The notes below the pieces were generated by a model. It was not told where the DNA came from, searched no databases, and saw only the letters and a program-made list of their open reading frames with translations. A program made the translations under genes and the position numbers. 64,000 nucleotides of DNA from NCBI GenBank assembly GCA_047967505.1, contig CM106538.1. One strand, 5' to 3'. This DNA comes from Dipteris shenzhenensis (Eukaryota > Polypodiophyta > Polypodiopsida > Gleicheniales). Positions 8,801-19,660 of the stretch are shown here, piece by piece; the stretch's first letter is position 1; every line of letters begins with the position of its first letter.

Positions 8801-11800
8801 GAAAGAGTTATTATAAGCAAACTCAAGGAGTGGTAGATACTCTTCCCAAGCTGCTAGGCGTGACTGAATATAATGTCGAAGCATTTCTTCCAGAACTTGG
8901 TTGACTCTTTTAGTCTGGCCATCTGATTCTGGGTGGTAGGCTGAACTGAACAGTAAAGTTGTGCCCAAAGATTCGAACAGTGAAATCCAAAAGTGACTGG
9001 TAAACTTAGGATCTCTGTCGGATATGATATTCTTGGGCAATCCATGGTGTCGGAAGATGTGTTGTATGAAGAGTTTGGCTATGTCCGGAGCCTGTGCACT
9101 GCTTTTGCAAGCAACAAAGTGTGCCATTTTGGACAATCGATCAACAATTACCATAATCTGAGTGTTACCTCTGGAGGATCGTGGTAGTGTTGTAATGAAA
9201 TCCATGGAAATACTTTCCCACCTTCCAGTTGGAACTGGAAGAGGCTAAAGAAGTCCTGTTGGAAGTCGTCGGCTTGCTTTCATTTGTTGACAAGAAAAGC
9301 AAGATGTAACCATTTTGATGACGTCACTTTTCATCTGAGGCTAGTAGTATGTTGCACTGAGTAACCTACAAGTCTTGTTGATGCCTGGATGGGCAGCATA
9401 AGGAACTACATGATGCTCTTTTAACAAAAGACGTCGAACATCCTTGTCATGTGGTACACAGACGCGATCTTGATAATACAGAAGGTCGTCTGTATAAGAA
9501 TAGGATGATAAAATCTTCTGTTCGGAAGTCGAAGGTTGATCTTTTGAAAGAACTTGTACTGCTATGCCGAAGTCTTTATCATTGAAGTACTTCCCTTTGA
9601 ATGAATTCGGAACATTCACAGATAATGTAGAGATTACCATAGCTGATGCTAGAGGTAACCTGCTGAGAGCATCTGCAACTACATTGCGTAGTCCTGGAAT
9701 GTACTCAATGGTCATGTGAAAGTTGGCCAGAAACTCAACCCAGCGTGCTTGTCGAGCGTTCATGACTGGCTGAGTAAAGATATACTTTAAAGAGTGATGG
9801 TTTGTCTTGACCACAGAGTCGGCTCCCATGAGATAATGTTTCCAAGAGCGATAAGCATGTACAACAGCAAGAAACTCCTTATCATAAACCGGGTATCGGG
9901 TTTGGATGTCAGAATGTTTATGGCTGTCAAAAGCAATAACTCTGCCTTCTTGTATCAAGACTGCTCCTGTAGCGATGTCGGAAGCGTCGGTCATGACCTC
10001 AAATGGAAGGTTTGGGTCAGCAATAGCCATAACTGGTGTGGTGAGTGCTTGCTCGAGTTGTTGGAAACTATACTCTGTTTCGGGAAGCCACTGAAAAACT
10101 GCTGTGCTTTTCAATAATTCGGACATAGGAGCTGCGATTTCGGAAAACTGATAGACCTTGGTATAGTAGAAGTTTGCCAATCCGAGAAAAGAGCGGACAT
10201 CATGAACATTCTTAGGAGTAGGCTAGTTTCGGATTACCTTGACCTTCTTGGGATCCACAGAGATGCCTTGAGCTGAAATAACATGTTCCAAATATTCGAG
10301 TTGGGTTTTGAAGAACTCACTCTTCTCAATGTTGATGTAGAGAGAATTTGCGCGGAGAACTTCAAAAACTTGGTGAAGATGTTGTTTGTGCTCATGTAGG
10401 GATCTGCTGAAAACGAGGATGTCATCGAGGTAAACGATGACGAACTTATCGAGGAAAGGCCTGAAGATGTCGTTCATTAGTGTCATGAATGTGGCCGGGG
10501 CATTGTTTAACCCAAAGGGCATGACCAAACATTCATAGTGTCCATACTTTGTTCGAAAAGCTGTCTTGTACTCATCGCCTTCTCGTATGTGAATTTGATG
10601 ATAACCTGAACGAAGATCAATCTTTGAGAATTGTGTTGCATGTAGAAGTTGATCGAAGAGGTTACGATGCGAGGCAATGGATACTTGTTTTTGATAGTGA
10701 GCTTGTTGAGGGATCGGTAGTCGATGCAGAGGCGCATTGACTTATTCTTTTTTTCCACAAGTAGTACAGGAGATCCGAAAGGGCTGCGACTGGGCAGAAT
10801 GTGACCTTTGTCGAGTAGTTCGGTGACCTATCTTTGGATTTCTTCATTTTGAGTGTAAGAAACCCGATAAGGAGGTTTCGACGGTGGATTATTGCCGGGA
10901 ATAAGTTCGATTGGGTGATCCACTGGTCGTCGAGGTGGTAACTGCTTTGGCAATTCCTGTGGAAAAATATCCAGGTAAGGCTGGAAAAAAGGTTGGTTGA
11001 GGTATTCAGGAGGATCCTTTGTTGGTGTCCTGTCGACTGCTGTAACCAATAGAAGTGAAGTCTTTACTTGACGTTTACGAACCCACTTCTTTACTTGTAG
11101 GGCAGAGGCAACTGGGGTTGAAGGAGAGTCCTTAGAACGAGTTAGCTCAATAAGTTTTCCCTGGTGGACAAACTGGATAGTATGGCTGCGAAAACTGATT
11201 GATGGATCATAGTCGTAGAGCCACTGTTGTCCGAGTATGACATCGTACCGAGAAAGAGGCATGATGTCGAAGTTCAACTTGTCCGTATAATGTTGGATGC
11301 GAAAAGACAAGTTTTTGATCGCGGTGTTGCACAAGAAAGTAGTTCCATTTGCGAGTTCAATCTGATAGTCCATGAGACTAGGACTGGTGGTCAACCGAAG
11401 TTTGTCGACCATAGAACTAGCTAGGAAGTTATGAGAGCAGCCATTGTCAATGAGGATAGTGACCGTTGTTCCACGAATCGATCCTTGAAAACAAAGTACT
11501 TGAGTGGCCAGGGAAGGTTCGGGGTTGCTGGCAAGGCTTAGGTGGATGGTATTTGCCATTCGAACAGCTTTGCCTTTCTTGTCTTGTGCTGGGGTAGCAT
11601 CTTCTATTTGAGAAGTGCTAGGTTGCATATTGGAATTTTGCTTTGGTCGCTTGGGACAATCGAACCATCTATGGTCGCCTATACAGATGGTACAAAGTCC
11701 TTTTGTGCTGGAGTTGTTCTTCTTGTCAGTGGCCGCACCTTTATGTTGGGGATGTCGGTAATGACTTTGTGAAGAAGAAGAGGCACGATCCTTGGAGGAG

Positions 11801-12782
11801 TGCTTCTATTGGAATCCAGCATATGATATCTGAGTCTTCGGGGGATCTTGAGACTGTCGTTGGAGTTTTTTTGAAACCTGGTGTTATCTTGAGGGCGAGC
11901 ACCTTTGGCCATAGTAGAGTTCTGTGTGCGATTAGCACTCTGCTTCCTTGTGTTTTGGAAATCTGTAATGCGCTCTGCGTAAGCAATAGCGCCAGCTGTG
12001 GTGGTGATGTTTGCTTTAAGGACATCAATGCGTAACGAGGGATTTAGGCCTGAGATGAAAGCATGAAGGCGATCATCCTCAGTTAAACCATCAATCTCCA
12101 GCACCAATGTGGTGAACTGAGAGATGTAGGAAGACAGGGAGCCCGTTTGCTCCAACTGTCGGAGTTTTGAACGTGCTTGGAAGTCTGCATTGGCAGGTAT
12201 GAACTGCTTATGGAGCACGTGTTCAAAACGTTCCCATGTTAACACACTTTTGTCGTCCTTTAAGCGTCTTTGCCACCATAGAAAAGCTGTATCCTTGAGG
12301 AGGGAGGCTGCCAAGGCGATCTTTTTGCCTTCAGTGAGGTCAACAGTATCAAAATACATGCGCATTTTTGCGAGCCATTGGCCAACTGTTCGGCGATTGC
12401 GTTGACCAATGTAGGCTTCTGGAAGTTTGATGTCAAGTCTTTTAGTTTTAGAAGCTTGAAGTAAACGGTAGAGGGCACGTAGTTTAGTGTTTTCTATCTC
12501 TGGCGGGAATGAATCCGCATAGTCGTCTGGTTGCGTCACGTCATCCTCTGTATGTGTGGTACTGCGAGAATCTTGAAGTTGTTGAACTTTCTGGACCAAG
12601 TCGGAGATGCTGTCGTGAAGCTGGGAAATTTGAAGTTGCAGTAGTGTTTCGCCTTGTACGTTGACTTCAGGGGTCTTTTTTGGACTTGAGTCTTCGATCT
12701 CTGGAGAGGTTTCACGCGAGCGTTGCGACATATCGGAGATCCCTGTGAGAAAAGTGCGAACTTGCGCTCTAGTTTGTACCAT
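8801..12782 (-). pseudogene. Gag-pol remnant of element A
   Basis: Collinear with B's gag-pol but broken. Gag is open from 12782 to about 11880 and then shifts frame near the knuckle. Protease and the RT start are open at 10828-11628 (with a DNG in place of the catalytic DSG, ILIDNGCSHN). RT motifs follow at 10223-10758 in changing frames (YLDDILVF kept). RNase H and the integrase zinc region lie at 9341-10180, and the integrase core at 8801-9205, reading on into 551-1180 before B inserted. A stop near 9247 and small deletions interrupt it. The protease active-site serine replaced by asparagine would also harm function. Confidence 0.93.
11679..12782 (-). pseudogene. Gag portion of element A (open part)
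   Basis: 367 open codons beginning [16 protein letters not shown], collinear with B's gag up to about residue 320. A deletion or frameshift near 11870-11880 then leads into an out-of-frame tail. The start lies within the last codons of the extra frame 12769-13413, exactly as in B. Confidence 0.85.
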
Positions 12783-13413
12783 TCCTGGAAGAAGATTCGA
12801 GCTGCTCCCTGAGGTTGCTCATGTTGGGGGGGGCAGGCGAGGCAGGATGGAACCACCCGTGGAAGTCTGGTAAAGGAGGTCCTGTCTGGGGTAACACTGG
12901 TGATGCCGAAAGTGGTGTTACTGCTCGTGAGAGGACAGGAGTAGGTTGCAGAGTCCACGGATCTGAGAAGGGATAAGGAGCTGCTGTTGGAAGTGGAGGA
13001 TATCCAGGAGAAGGAGTGCCTTTGGAGTGTAAATACTGTCTTGGGGAAGATACAACCTGTATAGGAGGATATCTGGGAGCTGAAGGAGGTGGAGAGTACC
13101 CTGGAGATGCTGAAGGTGAGGGGTAAAATTCTCTCCAAAGATGGACAGCAAACTCTTGAGGAATATCGGGTTGTGGGTATCTTCGTGTCTCGTGGAACAC
13201 AACCTGGACTGTGCTGAGGAAGTAATGTAATTGAGGTGCCTCACGCAGAAGATATAGGATGTGGTCCAAATCACTAGGAGGGCACGTGACACAGAAGACC
13301 CACGATGCAAAAGCTCCGAAATGGGCTGGTTGTGCAATCTGAACACGATATTGTGTGGTAGATGATGCGTGAGGTGTCCTTGAAATGCCGGGTGAATTAC
13401 CAGGGGTTTCCAT
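12769..13413 (-). CDS. Extra upstream frame of element A (ORF0), still open
   Basis: 214 codons, the same length as the copy in element B, with about 21 residue differences, no stop and no indel, although gag-pol beside it is wrecked. It overlaps gag by 14 nt through the same ATGGTACAAACTAG arrangement. The conserved block QYRVQIAQ...FHETRRYP is identical to B, and most differences lie in the proline-rich C-terminal half. The function is unknown. It is kept as a coding feature because the frame is complete, though its element is dead. Confidence 0.75.
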   Translation of the reverse strand: METPGNSPGISRTPHASSTTQYRVQIAQPAHFGAFASWVFCVTCPPSDLDHILYLLREAPQLHYFLSTVQVVFHETRRYPQPDIPQEFAVHLWREFYPSPSASPGYSPPPSAPRYPPIQVVSSPRQYLHSKGTPSPGYPPLPTAAPYPFSDPWTLQPTPVLSRAVTPLSASPVLPQTGPPLPDFHGWFHPASPAPPNMSNLREQLESSSRNGTN

Positions 13414-13810
13414 GCTTTAAGGAAACGTCTTTCATTTGCTGTAATTTGATAATGACAAGAGAATCCTTAGAAGTAGAATGGAAAGACTCCACCTGGCAAT
13501 GATTTAATCTGCCAAATTGTTGCGTAGAAGAGGCCTGCAGATTTCTGTCCGGAGGTCCATGTTGCAATGGGTGGCGAGGAGCAGATCTGGGCCTGGCATT
13601 TAATAGGCTGTCTTCATCGCGATAGGAGGCTGAAACTGCTGCTGATCTGGCAGGAAAAAGGTAGCGAACCAAGGAGAGCAGGCTATCAATGGCGCAAACT
13701 GGTTGCAGGCTGATTTGCGACAGAATGGCTGGCTGGCGCTGTGCTCACGCTGCAGGCTGGCAAGGAACAGGGCCGAAAAACCAGCGGGGCTGCAAATGGC
13801 AAGGTGGCTG

Positions 13811-13975
13811 GCAGCGAAATGGCGAGGCAGGGCTGGCAGCGAAATGGCGCAAACAGGGGCTGGCAGCGAGATGGCGCAAACAGGGCTGGCAGCGAAATGG
13901 CGCAAGCAGGGCTGGCAGCGAGCAGGGGCTGGCAGCGAGATGGCGCAAGCAGGGGCTGGCTGCGAAACCAACCTG
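13811..13975. repeat. Tandem array in the leader of element A, unit about 25 bp
   Basis: About six imperfect copies of CTGGCAGCGAAATGGCGCAA followed by ACAGGG-like bases, with units of roughly 17 to 27 bp. It replaces the GTACGG array found at the same relative place in element B. Confidence 0.85.
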
Positions 13976-14597
13976 ATTTGATGAAAAACCTGTAGGCGTT
14001 GAAAAGGTACGTCCCTTTTTTTTTTTGGTTTGGGCTGCCTACATGTAGTGGTTGCCCAAAAATTAAAGGGTGGGTTTAGGGTAACCCTAAGGTAGCTAGG
14101 GTAACCCTAAGGTTGGGGGCTGGGTTTTCCATTTTAACCACTCTAGGTACCCTTTTATAAGTGCTTGGTGCCTAAAAGGTGTGCCTATTCGAAGGGGTGT
14201 GACCCTTGGAATAGGTGCACCTTTTCATGAAGGGGTGTGTCCCTGTTTTTAAAAGGGGTGTCCCTACATGAATAGGTGTGTCCTTTTGTCCACGATGGGG
14301 TGTATCCCTTGGGTGAGGAGTCGTGACTCTTCATCAAAAGGTGTGTCCGATGGTGGAAAATGTGCGTCCCTTGGTTTTAGGACAGGCCAAGCACCTGAAA
14401 AGACACGATTTTTGTCGTGTCCATTCACATCAACTCGTGATGTGTGGGAGATGGAGAGGCCATAGATGACTTTAGGCAGGGTTGGCGCGAAAAATTTTTA
14501 CGCTCATCCTCTCCATCTCTTCCATGCACAATGTGCACGGATATCCTTCTAGTGGAAAAGATGTATCAGATCGGCGCTAGAAGGTGGGGGGCATTTC

Positions 14598-14637
14598 CTT
14601 ACAGTGGCATCAGAGCAAAATTCGCTCCTACCTGTAG
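14598..14637. other. 40-bp inversion covering the primer site and LTR edge of element A
   Basis: Flanks on both sides match element B, but the 40 bp between GGCATTTC and AAATCCTAG are the reverse complement of B's 8349-8388, with two substitutions. The segment ends in short inverted repeats (CTTACAG ... CTGTAG). As a result the primer site reads TGGCATCAGAGC on the plus strand, the wrong way for this element, and the last bases of the 5' LTR are displaced. Confidence 0.93.
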
Positions 14638-15079
14638 AAATCCTAGATTTACTATATTTAGAAATGTGCTAAGGAACAGAAAGGAGACTGAAATAGCAGA
14701 GAACAAGGAATAATTGTATTGCTTGAATGTCTGTAGGGTATCCGTTGTGTCATCCATAGAATTGGGCCTCTCTTATATAGAGAGTGAAGAGTCACACATG
14801 AAAAGGTGTGTACTCCAAAGTGTGTGTGCATGAAGAGGTGTGTACCCCTTGTGAAGGGTGTGACCCTTGATGAGAGGGTACATTACAATAGAAATGTCTC
14901 TTCAATAGAGTGTCTCTTGTGAAGGGTTGTGCCTCATAGGAAGTGTCGCGTCGAAAGGGCAAGGGTTGTGCCTCATAGGAAGTGTCCCGTCGAAAGGGCA
15001 TACCCTTCCACAAGTGTCCATTCATCAAAGCATCCATAAGTCTAGAAATAGAGAAAGGAATACGTCACAGATCGTGACA
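14633..15079 (-). repeat. 5' LTR of element A
   Basis: About 447 bp, ending GATCGTGACA and followed by AGCGA (15080-15084). The terminal TGTAAG is lost to the inversion. It carries an extra tandem block near 14930-14990 (GGGTTGTGCCTCATAGGAAG twice) that is absent from the partner LTR. Confidence 0.9.
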
Positions 15080-15084
15080 AGCGA

Positions 15085-15482
15085 CACCTTTTTGTAGAAG
15101 GATTAGCCACAACTAACACCTCTTATTAGCACGTACTGAAGAAGCACCATCTGGATATTGCCTATGTGCTGTTTTTTGACCAGCTACAAGTTGGAGAAAA
15201 GCTCTTCTTGCTCGATTATGGGAAGCAGTTCCAATAGTTTCTCAAAGATAGGTAGAGTTACAACAAATTTTGTGAGTTTTCTCGAAAGTTTGGCACCTGT
15301 TCGAGATTAAAAAATGAAAGATTGCTTCTATGTAAATTGTGTTTGACAAGAATAGGCCCTTGATCAATCATGATTTGATCTTGAGCTTGTTCTAGGTTTT
15401 GAATGAATTTTGGCATAGTTTGGAACTTTGATTGGAGTTTTCCTCCTTCCTAGTGGATGTTTTTTCACATTTGGGAATAGAT
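15085..15482. other. Non-coding flank of element A
   Basis: AT-rich sequence with no open frame of note and no recognisable repeat. It is the original host DNA next to the AGCGA target site. Confidence 0.5.
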
Positions 15483-15752
15483 TTCTACTCTAGAATTGGC
15501 AATTTCATGCTAGACCATTCAAGAAGAGTACATGCAGAATTCAAAGACTGCAGCCGTATTTTCAGAATTGCAGGAGCCCTCATGCCAGGATCATCTTGAT
15601 TAAGTTGCATAACAGGTTGTTGTGGTTCTACTCTAGAATTGACAATTTCATGCTAGACCATTCAAGAAGAGTACATGCAGAATTCAAAGACTGCAGCCGT
15701 ATTTTCAGAATTAGGATCATCTTGATTTTAAGTTGCATAACGGGATGTTGTG
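15483..15752. repeat. Tandem duplication, unit about 143 bp
   Basis: TTCTACTCTAGAATTGGCAA begins the first unit at 15483 and recurs at 15626 with one change. The second unit lacks about 16 bp (GCAGGAGCCCTCATGCC region). No coding capacity is seen. Confidence 0.9.
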
Positions 15753-16291
15753 GTTTCGGAACAAAATCTACTTGGTTCTAGACTCACAATATAGACAGCT
15801 AGTGTTGAGAGAAATGCATTCTTCTCCTATGGTTACATGTGCCACAAAAACATATGACAGGGTAAGGCAAAGTGTCTTCTAGGAAAGTCTATGCATCAAT
15901 GTAAGGGGTACTTTTAGTGGACTTTGGCACCAGCTGGCCTCTTTTGGCTGATGAATTCATTGCTGGTCATTAATTGAGGCTATTAGAATAGTTTTTATTG
16001 GGGTGCATGAAGATTTCTTAGTGTTATTATACTAGGATTCAATCGTCGGTTCAAGTTTCTGACTCAACGAACGTGGAAGATGATTGTGAGTGCCTTCATG
16101 GAAGAAGGATGAACAAAGCATGAGGACTTCGTTTTCATCCTGCTCCATTAGATGAGTTTTGGACACTTGAGATCCACGGTACTCACATCTTGGCTAGATG
16201 CATAGTGCCCAGAAATGGTGTTTCTTGGCATTCGAAATGGTTCGTCGTTGCGTCAAAGGAAATTAATAATAAATATAGTGGGGCATTGGGG

Positions 16292-16366
16292 CCTAGGCAG
16301 GGGTCGAACTCATGAACCCTAGCACACACACACCTGCCTCAACCACTGAGCTAGAACCCCATTGGC
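16292..16366 (-). mobile_element. tRNA-like SINE-type module, copy 1
   Basis: On the minus strand GGTTCTAGCTCAGTGGTTGA resembles an RNA polymerase III A box and GAGTTCGACCCCTGCC resembles a B box, about 30 nt apart. An AT-rich TTTATTATTTATT stretch follows downstream. The spacing and motifs fit a tRNA-derived SINE head. A decayed tRNA gene is the alternative. Confidence 0.5.
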
Positions 16367-17096
16367 CGGTAGTGCAGTTTTTGCCCCAAACCCTGCGACC
16401 CCTTCCCGTGCTGCCACGGCCGTTTTTTTGCGCAGCTCCGCTCCACCCTCTCAGCCCTCTCACCCTTACAACCCTCTCAGCCCTCTCACCCTTACAACCC
16501 TCTCAACCCTCTCAGCCTACAACTCTTTCCCTCTCCAGCCTCTCTCCTTGCTCTCCTCAGCCCTTGCCCTCTCCTCTCCTCCTTGTCCTCCTCTCAGCCC
16601 TTATATAATTATCTGGTGGCCGAAACTCTGAAACACCGTTTCCCGCTTGTTTCCGTTTCCCTGTTTCTGAAACTCGTGGGAACTATGGCTAGATGGGCTT
16701 GATCTATTGTTTTTGTCTTGTTTATTGAAGCATTGTGTCCCTTGGTTTTTAGTTTTATTTTCTCTTAGGGTTTTAGAGATTTTGTCCTATTTTCTAGCAT
16801 GCGTTTTGTATTAAGATTCGGCATATTTGAATGCATAAACATGCCAGGTGCTTGAGCTTTGGGTGCCAGAAGGTTGAACAAAGCATGAGGAGTTCGTTTT
16901 CAGCCTGTTCCGTTAGATGAGTTTTGGACACTTGAGATCCACGGTTCTCACATCTTGGCTAGATGCATAGTGCCCAGAAACGGCGTTTCTTGGCACCCGA
17001 AACGGTTCGTCGTTGCGGCGCCGTTTCTGAAACCCAAAACGGCGTTTCGGGTAGGCCATTAAAAGAAAATAAATAATAAATATAGTGGGGCATGGG

Positions 17097-17168
17097 GCCT
17101 AGGCAGGGGTCGAACTCACGCACCCTAGCACACACACACCTGCCTCAACCACCGAGCTAGAACCCCAT
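17097..17168 (-). mobile_element. tRNA-like SINE-type module, copy 2
   Basis: Same module as copy 1 within the second duplicate: A-box-like TAGCTCGGTGGTTGAGG and B-box-like GAGTTCGACCCCTGCC on the minus strand. The two copies probably share one insertion that was then duplicated with its surroundings. Confidence 0.5.
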
Positions 17169-17690
17169 TGGCTGGTAGTGTGGTTTTTGCCCCAAACCCT
17201 ACGACCCCTTCTCGCACCTCCACGGCCGTTTCTTTGCGGAGCTCCGCTCCACCGTCTCCTCCTCGCTCTCTCGCAGCCCTGTCAGCCATCGCAACCCTCT
17301 CAACCTACAATTCTTTCCCTCTCCAACGTCTCTCCTTGCTCTCCTCAGCCCTTGCTCTCTCCTTTGCTCCTTGTCCTCCTCTCAGCCCTTATATAATTAA
17401 GCTTAAAAAGCGGGACTCCATTTCCACTGTTTCTTCTGGTGGCCGAAACTCTGAAACATCGTTTCCCTGTTTCTGAAACTCGTGGGAACTATGGCTAGAT
17501 GGGCTTAATCTATTGTTTTTGTCTTGTTTATTGAAGCATTGTAATTCCCTCCTATAGTTGTAAACGAGTGGTTTTTAGTTTTATTTTCTCTTAGGGTTTT
17601 AGAGATTTTGTCCTATATTCTAGCATACGTTTTGTATTAAGATTCAGCATATCTGAATGCAGAAGCTAGGTGCTTGAGCTTTGGGAGGGA

Positions 17691-17902
17691 GGAATCATTT
17701 TGGCACCTAATGCTGGCTCACTTTTTTTGCATTCTATTTTCTTCAACCCTGCGTGTTTGATTTCACAATTCAAATCTTTATGCACTATGCTCAACAAAGT
17801 CTCATTTGATATTTTGATTCGATACGACTCCGTGTGTCGGTCCACAACCCAACACGATCGAACCTCACATGAAATAGCCTTCATTACATTCGAATGCCTT
17901 GG
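17691..17902. other. Short anonymous segment
   Basis: No gene or repeat is recognised between the tandem duplication and the LTR at 17903. Confidence 0.4.
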
Positions 17903-18175
17903 TGTTAGAAATATTCATATTTCCTATGTAATAAGGGGCTAAGGGCACTTTTTAAAACCTTTCATTAGATTTTCTCCCCCTAGGGCCTAACCTCAATTAG
18001 CGGTTGAGTTTGTGGGTGCGTTAGTCAGCACACATGTTTTGACCCTAATTAGGGTCCATCCTAGGGTTTTGTCTCTATGACTATCCTATTCTTGTACTTC
18101 ATTCTCGTTGCTGCAATTGCACTTTAGCTTCCTTCAGCTTCATTCTCTCACACTCTCTCGCTTCCATTTCCAACA
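17903..18175 (+). repeat. 5' LTR of a decayed copia-type element
   Basis: Starts TGTTAGAAATATTC and ends TTTCCAACA. It is followed after two bases by a tRNA-Met primer site, which identifies it as a 5' LTR on the plus strand. No matching 3' LTR is visible in the window. Confidence 0.75.
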
Positions 18176-18177
18176 TC

Positions 18178-18189
18178 TGGTATCAGAGC
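18178..18189 (+). other. Primer binding site (initiator tRNA-Met)
   Basis: TGGTATCAGAGC two bases after the LTR end. Confidence 0.85.
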
Positions 18190-18903
18190 CAAGCTCCCCT
18201 TGCTCCCCATCATCTCTTGTACACATGTGGAGTTGTTCAAGTCTCGTTTTCGTCTCAAAGATTGCAGCCTCCATTTCGTTTTTTAGGGCAGGCTGTAGTT
18301 GAGAGCCGTCCAAGGTAAAGCGAGTTGATAGGAGGCTGGTTCCAGCCTGGGCAACTTATCTGCAACAACTTTTGTCAGGCTTTGGAGCGTTTTTTTAGCA
18401 TTTTGTCCTATTTTCAGGCTGGAAATTCAAATCTGCTGCTGTGCCCTTGCTTCTGAATCCTTCTAGAGCTGGGTGACTGATTCTGAGTAGTTTTTCTTTC
18501 TCTAGAGCCATAGTTCCTGTCGGCCGGCTATTTTATGCACTATTTTTGGGCTATTTTTGCTAGCCTTGTTACCGAAAGCCACTCCCAACCCTTACTTTGT
18601 TGCGCATCGGGTCGGGTCTTGTCTTCATTCGTCGCACGTTTATCTCCTTCAGAGGAGATTGGGCTCTGCAATTGGCTATTTGGTTCAGGACTGAGGTGAT
18701 TTTCAGTGGGTTTATGCCTTGTTGTGCCAAGCATTGGATCAGATTGTGAGATTGTAGTACATATCGCAGCAAGGAAATTTTTTGGCAGTTTCAAGGTGCA
18801 TCCTCGAGCAAAGTATTAGCTTTGAAAGTGTTTTCTTGCTCAAGCAGGGCGTTTGGAGCACCTAAGCTTTTCTAAGTTTTCTTGCCTCCTCTAACTTTGC
18901 TCA
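18190..18903 (+). other. Leader of the decayed copia element
   Basis: No coding frame. Probable untranslated leader between the primer site and the gag start at 18904. Confidence 0.45.
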
Positions 18904-19660
18904 ATGGCACATAATAATCTAAATGAGCTCTTTCGGATGCTTTCCCAGGAGCATAGGTTGGATGACACCAACTATTTGTTGGAAAGGTCACCTCCCCATC
19001 TGTCGTGGGGGAGGGAGACCTAGGGCAGGATGTGCCCAAAGACAGATTACCTAGATGTGTGGATCTGGGACAGATCTGGAGCATTCATGGTTGGTGGGGT
19101 ATCCCAAGGATGAAAGGCTGCATTAGGAGTAGCCCATGTGCAGGAAGATGGCGGGGACACATTGTCTTGGATCAGGCCTGGCATGAGGCACTCAGAGGAC
19201 AGCTTCAGGATGTCACAAAGGCGCGGTGCAGGCGGGTCAGGAGCGAGCTTGATGATAAGGTGCAAAAGTGCATTTTTGTTGGCTACAACAGTGAAAGCAA
19301 GGGATGCAAGATTTATAATCCTGTGACCAAGGTGGTCTTAATGAGTTGGGATGTTATTTTTGCAGAAAATGCTGATCTGCCCCTTGTTGTTTTTGATGGG
19401 AATCAGAGTTCTTCTGATGCCTTTGATGGGCTGCTGGCCATCTCATTTGATGCTGCACCTAACATGCCTATGGAAAATTAAAATTTGTGGCAAGGTACTC
19501 CAATGGTTGATGCCTCAGTTCAGCCTATGGTTGATCCAGTCAATCAGCAAGGGATTGAAGATGCAGTGGCACGTGAAAGTACAGCTATGCAGGAAGGAAA
19601 GACAGTTCCTCTTTGCTGCTCTGCTGTAACAATAGTGAAATGTAGGTTTGTTGACAGCTA
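18904..19660 (+). pseudogene. Copia gag-pol remnant (gag start joined to integrase end)
   Basis: MAHNNLNELFRMLSQEHRLD followed by DTNYLLER resembles a copia gag N-terminus. It then breaks, and 19245-19380 reads KVQKCIFVGYNSESKGCKIY and SWDVIFAENADL, the conserved copia integrase C-terminal segment. Most of gag, protease, integrase core, RT and RNase H are missing. A stop follows at 19479. Confidence 0.75.

Larger units (their letters stand above)
39..15079 (-). mobile_element. Ty3/gypsy chromovirus, element A (host of nested element B)
   Basis: A complete but decayed LTR retrotransposon read on the minus strand. Its LTRs lie at 39-450 (3' LTR) and about 14633-15079 (5' LTR). The 5-bp target duplication AGCGA is seen at 34-38 and 15080-15084. 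The interior is split by element B (1186-8800): A's integrase end is at 551-1180 and the rest resumes at 8801. The order on the minus strand is LTR, leader, extra frame (12769-13413), gag (from 12782), protease, RT, RNase H, integrase, chromodomain, polypurine tract, LTR. Gag-pol carries several stops and frameshifts, and the primer site is inverted, so the copy should be unable to transpose by itself. Confidence 0.93.
16105..17690. repeat. Large tandem duplication (16105-16866 and 16867-17690)
   Basis: Two adjacent direct copies of about 760 and 825 bp. Shared landmarks: GAACAAAGCATGAGGA (16112, 16876); GATCCACGGT followed by CTCACATCTTGGCTAG; the tRNA-like module; the CCGTTTCTT/CAGCTCCGCTCC block; and the end GGTGCTTGAGCTTTGGG. 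The first copy has lost about 45 bp and several CpG sites relative to the second. No gene is recognised; short frames here are C/T-rich low complexity. Confidence 0.88.

Noticed and set aside
13800-13980. Array of short repeats considered as a CRISPR
   Set aside because: Contiguous imperfect units without spacers, inside a plant retroelement leader.
13741-13995. Frames rich in tryptophan, glutamine and arginine in the leader of element A
   Set aside because: They translate the 25-bp tandem array in all three frames.
16312-16631. Leucine/serine/proline-rich frames, with a partner at 17168-17476
   Set aside because: Translations of CCTCTCAGCC repeats in the tandem duplication, with frames changing between copies.
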